This document shows positions 33,140 through 46,200 of a DNA stretch of 64,000 nucleotides, piece after piece. The translations under genes and the position numbers were made by a program. Under the pieces are notes generated by a model. It saw only the letters and a program-made list of their open reading frames with translations, was not told where the DNA came from and did no database searches. Position 1 is the stretch's first letter. Each line of letters opens with the position of its first letter. The stretch is from Montifringilla adamsi (lineage: Eukaryota > Chordata > Aves > Passeriformes > Passeridae): NCBI GenBank assembly GCA_017590115.1, contig JAGGNK010003224.1, positions 368,863-432,862 of the forward strand, written 5' to 3'.

Positions 33140-35027
33140 TTTATTGTATAATTTTTGTCAATAGTGTTATTATTTTTATTCAGCTTTATGACACTATTTG
33201 CTTTTCCTGCTTAAGACTGTATTACAAGGGAAGTCTTATGAAAAATTACAATCATTTCTTCACAAGAAAGGATCTGGCTATGCTGCTGTTGCAATAGTCT
33301 ACAATTGTTTTACATTAATTTCTTGTAAGGATTGCATTAATATCATTAAGTTTGTTGGTGAATGTTATTCCAAACCTCTCAGTTAATTAATTATAGTTTT
33401 CTAACCAAATTATGCTCCACACATGCGATTGCACTATTTCCAGCCCAGCTAGTGAGAATGCAGGGCATTTCCCTTTCATGGCTGTAGAGCATAACCAGTC
33501 TGCCCAGAGAGATATTCCATCAAAAATTGTATTTGCAAATTGTGTTTATTTGTTTGGACTAAGGACAGATTGTTTTAATAAAAGTGGTACTACCAAAGAA
33601 ACTCAGCATAACTCAGAATAACATTGTCTCAGAAACATCCTCAAGAGTGCCAGTCAGATGGCAAGCACGTATCCTCTCCCTCTGTTAAAATCCAGGCTGT
33701 TTTGGTAAAAGAGGAGTCTGAGTTTGAGCCTCTATCAACATTTTTCAACTGTGTAAAAGTGTGTGGTAACTCCTAACCCAGTACTGTTTTGAAAGAAAAA
33801 TGTTTGCAATCTTATGACTCTAGTCTGACTTCTAGTTTTAAGCAAGAGTATAAATTCAGGGTGGTGGTTTTGCTTTAATAGACCCAACAGGTTCTTTGCT
33901 TTTGTTTAGCACTTCTTAAGCGATTTTATCTGTGATTTCTTTAAAGCATCCTAAAGACTTAGAGGCTGTTACAGTAAGTCAATAACTCTTAAAATAAATG
34001 AAAAAGGTGGATGATAATAATCTGCTAAGTTGTTTCTTAAAATTGGTTAAGAGTGACTTTATTGCAATTCTCAAGAATATTAATTACAAGTCTAATTTGG
34101 ACTTAATTCAATGGAAATTACACTTCTAAGCCACTAAAATACTCACTGGTGTTTTCAAATGCATCCAACTACATCTTTTAGGCACCTAAACCTATTGAAA
34201 AGAGAGCTTTATTCAGCATTTTCAGGGAAAACAAAGTAATGTGCCCTAATAATCTCTTCCACAAAAAAAGATGTTGAGATGACTTTAACAAAAAAGGCAT
34301 TGATTTTATTTTGTTGCCAAGTACAAAATAGCAAAGGTCAAAAATAATGCTCAGGTACAGAGAATATGAGGTCACTCAAGTGAAGGTTTGGAAACTGGAA
34401 GATTTTTCTTCTACATATTTGTGTGTCAGCGTTCAGGGATAAATAAATGAAACTGTATGAGGCAGTGGATCTTGCAAGTGTTGTTTTGGTACTTCATATA
34501 CCAATACCAGGAAATAAAGTTTTTATTAGATTGAATGACAAGTAGAAGTTATTTCTAATTCAATTCCCAAAAGAATGCACAGGAACCAAAACTTGAAATA
34601 CAGCTGGAATCAGGGAGTGGACTTTGAAATCTCATAATTTCTCAATTTGACCTACTGATTCCAGGAGAACCTGATAGGAGACATCACACTGAAGAACTGG
34701 AAGATGTAAACAAAAATATCAAAGATATTTGATAATAATAAAAAGACAGCATAAAAAAATATGCTGTCTTTAAAGTAGGTCCAGTAAATGCAAATATTTA
34801 AATAACATTTGTGTTGCAGATCTGATTGGGTCTTTAATTTCAATACAAAGAAGGAATTGCTAAATTGATAAGAATCAAAGATTTGGAGGCCAGAAAGGCT
34901 GACAGTACAAAAACTAGTTACTAGTATCTGTACTGCTTTCCAAATGGAAGAGATAACTGCTGCTGTGCTGTGATCCTGCAGCTGTCAGAGAACTGCAAGC
35001 CAAGATTGTACCTAAACCAGCATGAAC
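33140..35027. other. AT-rich spacer with one perfect hairpin
   Basis: No gene or repeat family was recognised. The only notable structure is the inverted repeat at 34742-34771. Confidence 0.45.
34742..34771. other. Perfect 12-bp inverted repeat with A6 loop
   Basis: AAAGACAGCATA, six A, then TATGCTGTCTTT. It would fold to a simple short hairpin in RNA from either strand; too short for a typical pre-miRNA. Confidence 0.8.
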
Positions 35028-35079
35028 CCCTTCCCTTCCCTTCCCTTCCCTTCCCTTCCCTTCCCTTCCCTTCCCTTCC
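35028..35079. repeat. (CCCTT)n pentanucleotide microsatellite
   Basis: About ten uninterrupted copies, pyrimidine-only on the plus strand, likely to be length-variable. Confidence 0.95.
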
Positions 35080-36464
35080 TCCATACTGTTACCCTGTGAA
35101 ATGCTCTCTCCCATACTCAGCCATGGAAATTAGGGTACAGTCCATACTTTAGTCAGTAAGTTTATACTCTCTAAAGGTCACTGTTTGCATTGATGACACA
35201 GCTCTGAGGAGCTGAGATGCCATCATAAACCCACCTAGAAATCTGAGGAAAGCAGGAAGGTTCAAAATATGAAAGGCAGAGCAGAACATGAGGAAGAAAA
35301 TGGAACTTCCAGAAAGAGTAATATGATGCTGCCATATTGTAAAGTGCGTCAGCAGTTTTGCATTCCTGGTGCTCTGCTGACCTGGGCCCAGGGGGTTTGG
35401 ATTCTGTGTGATACCCATTAGCTAATTATCCGTGTGGTGTCCAGGCAGTGCAAATGGAATGGTGGAAAGCGTGTGCCATTTCAGCTTGCATTAGCCAGGG
35501 TCACATCCTCTGCCTCAGCAGTGCGCCTAGCACAGCTTGGGGAGGAAGAGCTGTGCAGGCTGGGAGTCCGAGAGGGCAGCCCCAGCTCCTGCTCCCAGCA
35601 GCAGGCTTCCTTCACACTATTCCAGCAGGCAGAGGATGGAGCGGTGCCAGTATACATGCTGTACAAAATATTCCCTAGATTCTGGAAGAGGAGTTATAGC
35701 AGTTGCCTCATCCCTGTCAGAAGGCAGTTGGCTCATTAGAGTAGTAATTGTTTCTCTTATCTGTTTTGAAGGGAGTCAGGTTTCTTTCACCAGATTTGCA
35801 TCTGTAGGAGTGTGCTGTTTATCTCTAGTGACCTTGCTGCAGTTGTTCATCTTCCCATTTAGGGAACCTACCAGCAGCTGCTTCTATCCCCTATCATCAG
35901 CCCTGCTTTCTCCCATGCTTGCAGGATGTAGTTTTGCATAAAAATTTCAAAGCAAACACTAGAGGCAACTCAGAGGAGCTCATTTAGCTCAAATGCAGTG
36001 ATTGAAAAAACAGTAATTGCTAGGGGAAGATGAGAAAGAGCAGAGCTGTGTGCTATATTAAGTATTTTTGGCTCATGAGATGTGTGCACTCTGTGGCACT
36101 GACTCTTTTAAAGACCTCTCTTCTCCCTCCCTTTGCTGCTTTCTGTATATGTCTGTGAGGAGAAGTGCTGTTGAAGAGATGTCTTTGTGGAAATACTAAA
36201 TTACTTTGAAGTTTCCAAGGAAGGAGGGAGGGAATCCAGACTGTGCCACACAGGAGAAGGCAGTACTGTACAGTGGAAGAGAAGCTATGGTGTGGGCAGC
36301 CAGACTGTCATCATTGCTAGTCTTTGAAAAAAGGCCTTGAGGGACAGACATAATCCTCAGTCTCAATTATGAGCAATTCAGCAAAGAGAGTAGGAAGGAC
36401 CCATCTGAAGGATCTGAGTACTTGAATGAACAAAACTGAATGAAAAAAAGCAACAGAGATTATC

Positions 36465-36470
36465 TTTATT
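36465..36470 (-). terminator. CCL28: Candidate CCL28 poly(A) signal
   Basis: Plus-strand TTTATT reads AATAAA on the minus strand, 650 bases after the CCL28 stop codon. It would give a 3'UTR of about 0.65 kb. Confidence 0.4.
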
Positions 36471-37119
36471 GCATAGCTCTGAGTGCCACACTTTGAGTCC
36501 TGTGAAGAGGATCAGATATTATCACTGAAATTATATTCCATGATAGTAACAGCTGGGAGCAGAGATTGTTTGGAAGAGGTAAAAGACATGGTTTTGGCAA
36601 ACAAGCTGGAAGGATCTGAAAAAGTGTTTGTAAACCTATGTAAAATGAAGAAAAAAAAAAAAAAGAAAGATTAATGACTGGAAGAATATAAACAAAACAG
36701 GCAACAGCAGAAAGATTATTGCAGACAGGAAAGAATAGGGACCAAGTATAGGACTGGGGAAAAATGGAGGACTGAGAAGGAGCAGCATGTTAAAACACAA
36801 GTCACAGGGGAGGTTGCCGTAGAAGCAGGGTGAGAGAGAGAGGAAGATTTGAGTCTGCCAAAAGAACCAGGAGGTACAGCGAGCACTTGCTACAAGACAT
36901 TTCCAGGAACACCTTGTCATTTGTCTGATAGTCTGATCAGCATTGTTCTGAGTACAGGTGATGTTTTCTGCCTCTGCTTGCTGTAGCACATAGAGATTTG
37001 AAAAGTCATTTTAATGCTGCAATCATCCATCACTGGTGAAATCTGGTATCCTTGCCCGCAATGCCATATGCCACAGAATCTTCAACATGGGTCATTTTGC
37101 TTCATTTTCCTTCATCTTG

Positions 37120-37276
37120 CTACTGCTTCTGTTCTTTCTGTTTGGTTCTTCTGACTCTTCTCTGCTTTCTAACATGAGACTTGCTCCTGTGAATCTTGTG
37201 CTTCATCTTCTTCATCATTTTTTCGACTTTTCTATTCCATGGATTCACACAGAATTTTCTGCCCTTCATGTGGAGA
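37120..37276 (-). CDS. CCL28: CCL28 coding exon 3 (last strand, helix, basic tail)
   Basis: 157 nt including the TAG stop at 37120-37122. Completes Ile64 and encodes L-H-M-K-G-R-K-F-C-V-N-P-W-N (residues 65-78), the C-terminal helix and a Lys/Arg-rich tail with one acidic residue in its last 30. Acceptor ATGTTAG. Confidence 0.93.
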
Positions 37277-40200
37277 CTAACATTTAAAAAAATAGTTATC
37301 AGTTTCAAAGAAAAAAAGTAAAAATCCCAGCTTTTAAAAATCATCATCATCACTCACCTATGAAGACCACAAAGTTAGACTTGGTTAATCTTAAATGATA
37401 TTTTATGCTGTATTTATTAATTTTTTTTCTGGTTTCAAATACATTAGGATCTAAGTTTTACATTATTAAACTTACATTCCAAAATCTTGAAAAAGGCTTT
37501 ACTACTTCAGTGCAAAAAGAACCACAGTGCAAAGCAGTACATTTCTATGGCCAATAAATAAGCAGACTACTATATAGTTATTATGACTGTGATGACTATC
37601 ATGCAAAAGTCTAGAAAATGTACCAATTTAATCCAAATGGTGTGATATTGTACCAGAAAAAAAATAGATATAGTTTATGTATGAAAATAAAGCTGATTTA
37701 ATGAGTTTAGGCAAGGGTTTTATGGGATAAATAATTGGAAAAAGCAGAGAAGTCTTAAGATTCATGAGTAATTTTTCAGTTCTGAAAATAAAGCAAGTGT
37801 CAATGAAGGCTGAATAATATTCAGTATTATTACTGAAAAAAGGATTAAATTTTAACAATCAAGTTTAAATAGCACAAGGAAGGACAGTTCTTAAATCACA
37901 TAAAACATTGTTTTTTGATTTTTGTGTTAGCTTTCCAAGATTCTACTTATTTAAATGCTGCATGATAGGTTTTAATTTGCAGTAGCTCTTTCACAGTGAA
38001 GGACACAAAATTTCTCTTACATAACAGCCTCTAGGTGACACAGGCCACCAGCTTTCTGGATTTCAAATCTCTCCACTCTTCTGAGAATTCCTTTGGAAAT
38101 TTCATCTGAAATTTTCATGCAACAGCTAAAGGCCCTAGGAAACAAAGCTAAAAAGAGGAGTAGCAATGTTAGAAACAGCACAGATATAAGAGGGATAACT
38201 CATAGTTTGACTGCAGAGAATGACAGAGGGGTTGAGATTGGAAGGCACTGCTGGAAGTCAAGCAGGGCCACCTGGTCTGTGGGTCCTGCTTGAGCTCTGC
38301 TCCCAGCCCCTGATAATGTAGTTAGCTTAATTAACTCCATTTTATGAGACAAGCAGCCATGACTTTCTGTGACCAAGCAAGTCATGTGTTCATACCCCTT
38401 CCCTCATTATCAGGCCCCGGAGGTCCTGTGAAACAAGAGACAAACAAATCAGATTTCTGTTTCTGTTCCCTACCATCCCCCAGCCTGCCATCATTGCTCC
38501 CCAAATGCAGGACTTGGCATTTCCCCTTGTTGAACTTCACAAGTTTCCTCTCTGCCCATTTGTGTGTCAGCAAAACCATGTGGTGATCAGCTTGTGCTCC
38601 CAGTTTGTTATCATCTGCAAACATGCCACAGGCACATTCTGTTCCATCATTCAGGTCTTTAATGAAGGTGTTGAACTCTGTTGTCTCCCATGGTGACCTC
38701 TGGGGTTCGTGTCACCGATTACAACCCCCTGGACCTGGTTCTTCATTCAGTTCTCTGTCTGCCTCAGTCTTTACTCATCTATCCTATACTTTGTCAGCTT
38801 CTCTATGATGGCATTACAAGCGACAGTAATCAAAGCCTTTCCTGAAGTCAAGGTACACAAAGCCCATGTCTCTCCTCTTCACCAATAAGCTAGTCACATT
38901 ATTGGAGATGGCTACCAGGTTGGTCAAGCATAATGTCCCCTTCAAAAATCCATGCTGACCACTCCTGATGACTCTCTTGCCTTTCAGATCTTGGGAAATG
39001 CTTTCTCAGAGAATTTCCTTCATCACCTTCCTAAGGACTGAGATGAGGTTTAGCAGCCTATAGTCCTCTAGATCTTCCTTCTTGCCCTATGTGAAGATAG
39101 GGGTAATACTTGCTCTCTTTCAGTCTTCAGGAACCTCTCCCACTTGCCATGACTGTTCAAAGGTAACTGACAGTGGCCTCACAAAGGCATCAACCAGCTT
39201 CCTCAGCACTGGTTGTGGTCCATCCTATTTGTCCTGTGGCCTTATATATGTCTTGTTTTTAATAGTGCTCTCTAGTTTGGTCCTTCTCCACTGACAATAA
39301 ATCATCCTTGCTGCAAACATTCCCTCAGGTCCCAGGAACCTGGGTTTCTTGTTAGATTGCCTAGTTTGCATGGTAAAGAGCAAGAAAAGGAAGTGTTCAG
39401 TGCCTCAGCCTTATCCATGTAATTCGTCACCAGTTTCTCTGTCCAATTTAGCAGTGGGTTTTTGTATTCACCCCTCTTTCTTTTGTTATTTATATACTTA
39501 TGGAACATTTTGTCACATGTCACATTCCTTGACAGATTCAACTCCAGCTGAGCTGTGTCTTTGCCTTTCCTGACAGCATTCCTGCATGATCAGACAACTC
39601 CACTTGGGTCACCTGGCCCTGCTTCCATCCCTTTGTTCCACACATTGTTTTTATGTTCTGATGCAGTTAAAAGCTTTGAGAACATCCAGCCAGACCTCCT
39701 GCTTGGGTTTCTATTTGTCAGGACAGACCTTTCTAATGCTTGGAGGGGGTGACCCTTGAACATCAGCCAGCTCTGCTTGACCTCTCTTCTATCCAGGATC
39801 ACATTCCATGGGATTCTTCCAAACTTGTGAAGAGGTTGTAAATCAGCTTGTATTAAATCCAGGGCCATGATCTTATTTTTTGCCCTGCTCCCTTCTTCTA
39901 GAATCCCAAACCCCACCACTTTATGGACACTGTAGCCAGTGCTGCCTCTGATTTCATGCCCCTGACTAGATCTGCTTTGTTTGCAAGTATCTTGTCCACC
40001 TGAGTGCTTTTCTGTGCCAGTTCCTTGATTACTTGTTGTGGAAGATGTCATCAATGCACATCAAAGCTTGTGGGTTGCTTCAGCACTGTTGTATTGCCCT
40101 TCCAGCAGGTATCAGCATGGGTAAAGTCCCCCATGAAGACTAAGGCCTGTGAATATGAGGATTTTTCCAGCTGTTTGAAGAAGGCCTCAGCTTCTTCTTC

Positions 40201-43200
40201 CTGGTCGGGTGGTCTATAGCAGACCCCACACCACCAGATCACCCCTATTGGTCTGCCCACTGATCCTGACCTGTAAGCTCTCAGCCAGCTCATCCTCCAT
40301 CCCCAGGCAGAGTCCATGCATTCCTGCTGCTCTCTGCTGCTCCCTCTGCTTGCCTTCCAGCCTGCAGTTCCTGAAAGCCCATATCCCTGAGCTGCAGCAC
40401 AGCAGCGACATGAGCCACCCCTGGGCACGTCCCTGAGCCCGGTGAGGTCCCAGCCCTGCACCTGCAGCCACACTTCTTGCTCCTGTTTGCTCCCCATGCT
40501 GCATGCCTGAGCGGGAGGGCAGTTCCCGGTGCTGCCAAGGCCTAGCTATCTTCACAGCTTCTGCGGTCCTCCCCGTTTCTCCCACAAGAGAGATTGGTGG
40601 TTTAAATAAGTTTCCCGTACCCCTCTTTCTGCATGCATATTACAGGCTTGTTACAGTAATATAAAAGTATTTTTAAAATATTTATTTTGACTTTTAGAAG
40701 ATCACCAGCATTAAAGACACAGGAAGTGTCAGGAGTATAATTTAAAAGCTATGCCTTTTTAGGTTAAATCAGGCCCATTATCTTTTGTTGTCTTTTTGAA
40801 ATGATAAATGCTCTTGCTGGGCTTTTGTTTTCTTTTACCCAAGGGCTTCCATTGCTGAATGTGTCTCCACTATGGAATTATCTCCTGCACATTTTTTCCT
40901 GTTTGCTAATATCATCTTAAAAATAAAAAGTCACTGAACTTTAAAAAGCAAATCATAAATCTAGGTGGGTTTTTTAAGAAAAATAATTTTGGGGCTTGAT
41001 TTTCTTCTGTTCTAGCAGAGAAATAGATCTTCTCAAAGGGATTTCCTCCACTAGCTCAAGGACAAACAAAGTTGTATTGCTCAGGGATTTATCTAGGATG
41101 AAGGTCTCAAAATTAAACCCACTCTTCAAAATGAGCACAGCAAGGACCCCTGGGTCCCAGACCTTGAACTAATCTGGGAGAAGTGGAGAGAGAGTCTTCT
41201 TCCTATTTGTTTTCATTTTTCTTCCTATCCATGCTTTCCCTAACTAATCATTTAGCCTTGAATGCAAGAGTCACGAGCTAGAAAATAAGAAAAAAAAAAG
41301 ACACAGAATCAATTTCAGCTTCTATAAGCAGCAGATAAGTCTGTTTAAAATTTTTCCTGTAAACAAGAGGATTGTGTGCTCTTCTTCTTACAAGGGTGCT
41401 TGCTGTGTGCTGGAATAAGAGATGCTGGCATAGTGAGCAGATGCTGCAGCAATGAGCTTGAGCAGCCAGCAATGGAGCTGGAGTCTTCGGAGAGCACCCA
41501 CACTGCCCACTGCTGCTTACAGGGGGATTTTGTATCTGTGGGGTTGATGACAGGGCCCTGGGATTCCACAGTCAGAAGGGAGGTGGAAAGACAGAAGCTG
41601 GCTCAGCAGTTATCTCCTCAGCAACCCAGAGAGGAGGGTTATAAATAATCATATGGTGCAGAAGGACTAATTAGGTGTTGCATGCTACCTGTATTATTTC
41701 CCCATTGTCCTTTGTTTTTCTCTCTTCAACAGCATACTTCTTGTGAAGCAAGTTAATTGATGTTCACAAATGGAAATTCAGCTCATTGAGCACCACTAAG
41801 TTTAAGGTTTTTTCTGGGTCCTCAAGATAGAATTGGTAGAACTAAAGTATAAACTTTTGCCATTTCTAGTCAGCTCCTGACAGAAGAATTCTGACAGATG
41901 AAAACTAAAGAAGGGTAATTATATTTTCAACTCTGTCTGATGTTGCTTGCTGTGCATTTTGGAGAGGTCTACTTCAGTACTTCTTTGGGGTCTAGTAAAC
42001 TAAAGTACTTGGCAAGACCAGTACTACCAGATTCTGTAGAATGGCTAAATATTACAGGAGAGCCAGCTGTCCCCTAAACTATTCCTTAACTGGTTTTGCT
42101 GATGCTTGACTACCTCTTGCCCTCATCCTACTTTATGTACTTAAAACCATCCCTTGTTTTGGTACTCAGATCTGAACTATCAGTATTGCAGTTTACAGTG
42201 CACTATATAGCACCATGCCATGTTAGCCATTTGTACACTTTCAAACCAAAATTTATTAAATTAATGTTGATGTACTTTTATAGCATTGTAAGGAAAAACA
42301 TACACAGGCTCAACCAAGGAAAATAAAGCAAAACTCCTGATGCATCCAGGTGGGCTTGTGAGTGTCTCACTGGCCACTTCTGACTGACTGCCCTTTCGCA
42401 AAAATCTTAACCAACAGGAATTGCATCCTTTAGCAACTTGTTTATAACTGCATATTTAGACACCACTTACATGACCAGAGTTGCCATTTTAGAGCGAATT
42501 CAATCACCCACTGCTCAGTCAGTCTTTGACCTGGAGCATTGGATGCCAGTGACATGCAGCTGTACAAAAGCTGTGTGCCGCAGCTGTGAGCACAGGCAGC
42601 GGGCTGCATGTGAAACTGGGGAATGCCCCAATAAAAACCAGGCTGAAATTCTGCATAAAATGTAAATGAGTGGTGCTAAACAGGCAAGAGCATTTCTTAT
42701 GGACATTGAGAGCCTGCTAGTACATTTTTATTAGAGGTGTGTGCCTGGGGAGGCTTTCTTGCTTTCACATGTATGTATTCGCTGAAGAATTCTGATGTGC
42801 ACTGGTTTTTTGATGGAAAAGAAGCTGTCACAATTTTTTTTCTTTACATTTTTGTTATGTGTATGAAAGCACAGCTACAATATGGAAAATAGAAATCGAC
42901 AATCTGTGAGTTATAAATGAATGCACTGCATGAGGGTCTTTCTGTCAGAGAACATGAAAGTGTCACCAGCTACCTTCTGCTGACAGAGGCACTTATGAGA
43001 ACTGGTACCTTTCTACATGGAAGTCAGTAATAAAAATGTTTTTTTTTTCCTGTGTATGAAGTATGAGAGCAGTGAGCCAAGGAAATCCTGTAATTCTCCA
43101 GAGCCCAGAAAAACTGATGCTGCTCTCATGGAGCACTGAGCTATCCATCCTGCACTTCCACTGTTATTATAACTTCATTATAATCCTGAAAGTGGGAAGA

Positions 43201-46200
43201 AATTAGGAGGTAATCCTAAACAAAGATAATAATTTCAGCCCAACCCAGGGCCATGTTTTTGTGGTTTTGTTTTTTGGTGGTTTTTTTTTTTTTTTTTTTT
43301 TTTTTGGTTTTTTTTTTTTTTTTTTTTGGTGTTGGTTTANNNNNNNNNNNNNNNNNNNNNNNNNNNNNNNNNNNNNNNNNNNNNNNNNNNNNNNNNNNNN
43401 NNNNNNNNNNNNNNNNNNNNNNNNNNNNNNNNNNNNNNNNNNNNNNNNNNNNNNNNNNNNNNNNNNNNNNNNNNNNNNNNNNNNNNNNNNNTTTTTTTTT
43501 TTTTTTTGTGGGTTTTTTTTTTTTTTTTTTGGTGTGGTTTCAGCAATTAGATAAGGGTTATTAGTAATTGTTGATCTAAACAGTAGTTAAAAGAAAATCA
43601 CTGTGGTTTTTCACATGGATGTTGGGCATGGCCCTTTTTGTGCCATTTATCAGTCAATAGGATTTTTTCAGTGCTGCTGATTTCATTTGTCTCTATTGCT
43701 CAGTGACACAGTAAGAAATACTCAGCAGCTTACCCAAAAATTACTTAGACCTGTTTTCTGACACTGAGACTCTTAAAGCTAAAGGAACTGCTGAAAGGAC
43801 TAAGCTCAGTGGTGGATCTTGAGACAGAAGAGATTCCTCTGTTGTTATTTTAGCAAGTGATATTATCTATTTTGGTATTTCTTCCCTGGGAACTGTCTCC
43901 AGGGAATGACCTGTTGTTTTCAAAGTTATTTAGCACATTCAGAAAAAGAACAAAAAAATATAAAAGAAAGGTGAAAGTTGTCCAAGTTGTCCCTGCACAG
44001 GACAGAAGGGGTTGGAATGAATGATCTTTAAGGTCTCTTTCAAACCAAACCATTCTATGATTGAAGCGGAGTATCTGGGAATGGAGCACAGTGAAAACAA
44101 AGCCTCTCATGGAAAAAGACCTCCATGATACTGTCCATTATATGTGCTTTTGCATTTAAGTTGATCAGTATCAAATCTCCTTGACTGCCTAAACTTTCCT
44201 TTTCCATTTCCTCTCTGATATCTGGCCAAACTTAATCTGTAGAAACTTGTCTTACCCTTCTGTTCTACTTTTTTCATTGCTATTCTCAAACTTGAGAGCC
44301 ACATGTTAATCAGCTAGAGAAGGCTGGTTGTCTAGGGTTCAGGCAAAAAATCCAAAAAAAGTTTTTGGCACACGCCCAGTTTCTGTGGCCACAAAGAACT
44401 TTTCTGTCCATCTTCAGTTTCAAGCTGATATTCCCAGATTTGCCAAGTCTTTTAGAACTGTTGTGCCTGATGAAGAGCCCTCCTGTGACACACAGTGGGA
44501 GCGTGCCAGGCTCTTGTACTGTCTCCTCTGCAGGCTCAGGCAGGTGGGGCTGGGCAGGGGGTCGGGCACAGCACTGGTAAGGACAGACATGGCAGTCAGT
44601 GGTTCTGCCAGCCTCCTCCATGGAGAAGTTAACATTGCAGGGCAGGCCTTTGCCTCATGAAGGAGGGCCAGATGGAGGAAAGAAGAGGAGATGATGCCCC
44701 ATGGAAACAGATGGTGAGTGGTGGAGCCATTGTGTCCCCAACCCCTGTGCTTGCTCTTAACTATTGGTTTAATTTTGGTCTCTTGACTAAACATGATAAA
44801 GAAAAGCTGTGCTTTAAGTAAGAACAGTAGGGAAGGCATTTTTCCTTCCTTTCTCCATTTCCCTCCACTCCAGATCCAACCCAGCTGCCTTAGGCAGGAC
44901 TTGTGCAGCTGTTTTCTTCACAAGTTTCACTCCAGCAGTGAGTGTTTTGACCAGGCCTTTGGTGGTCCCTCCTGAATCCTGCTGGCAGTGCACAGGAGCC
45001 TGTCTACTGCTGGCAGAGCACCTGGGTCACCTTTGTGAACTGGACTGCTGGAATGAAAAGCCATGCTGTACTTGTTCTTTTACATAACCAAGAAAACAAG
45101 ACAGTTCTTGAAATTACACAAAATGAGGGAACCCAGCAAATACGGATGACATTATTAAGCAGGATGTGTTCCCCCAACACTTTTTGCGGTCTGAAGGAAA
45201 GTGTCTCTTGCACAGTGAGATCCATACATTTGAGGCACTTTCTATGCTGAAATGTGAGACCTGCTGCTAATTGTGCCTCACGTTCACCCTGAATGGTTGC
45301 AGCTCTGCACACATTGCACAATTTTGGCACACCTGTGCTATTAGCAGCAGGCATTAGTGTTTCCTAATGGAATTCTTTTGTGGTTACAAAGTAGGCTTTG
45401 TACATCTGGAAAGAAAACCCACACAACTTTGCATTGATTAATTGTATTACCGACTTGCTTAGTCAGAACATGGTGTTTATTGATATGCTCTGGTATCAGT
45501 ACAGCCACTTTGACAGACGAGTTTCAGCACTTAGTCCCATGATGTTGGCTTATGAAGGTAAAATCCAGGCTCTGTCCTTGGAGGGAAATGGACTATCACA
45601 TCATCTACACTTGATATTAACTCCTTGTAAAGTGGCTTATTTAGCATTCATTTCATAAAGCTGCCAGAAAGTGTTTCTCTCATACTTGAGGCTATTTTAA
45701 GAGTTCAGCGCCTCAAGGCAGGTCTTTTCATCTTAACCTAAAGCAAGCCAATAACTATTTCATTATGCAGAAGACTCTGATCCTGGTTGACAGGTGAACA
45801 AAGCCGGATGCTAGAATTCCTGGGAAACACAGCATAGACATAGACTGTAAAAACAAGGAGGTTGCTTAATAGCTGGACTTGACAGGGTAACTCAAATGCT
45901 GAAAAATGCTCCAGTGCATCCTACTCTTTTAACATGGTAATGCACACACTTAAAGCACAATTCTGAGACAGAGTGTAAAAAAAGATAAAGGGATTCTAAG
46001 CTATAGCCATATAACCATAAACAATAATACATAAATCTAAAAAGCATATATAAAGAATAAATATAATTGAAGTTATGCAGTGATGCTTTTCCTGTTTTGC
46101 TTTGAGGACTGCTATTAATATGGATGTTTTCAAAGCTGGAAGGCTGACTGGAGATGGATAAACGGGTATTTCCTATAGGTCAGGATTTTAGAGGGGTTTT

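Noticed and set aside
42469..42620. Possible CCL28 exon 2 on the minus strand
   Set aside because: It has a tempting donor (GGTCAT followed by GTAAGT) but no CC motif, and an in-frame stop lies before A-T-L-V. The true exon 2 is at 38021-38147.
43253..43564. Poly-Phe open frames spanning unknown residues
   Set aside because: They cross the N gap and T/G low-complexity sequence; not real coding.
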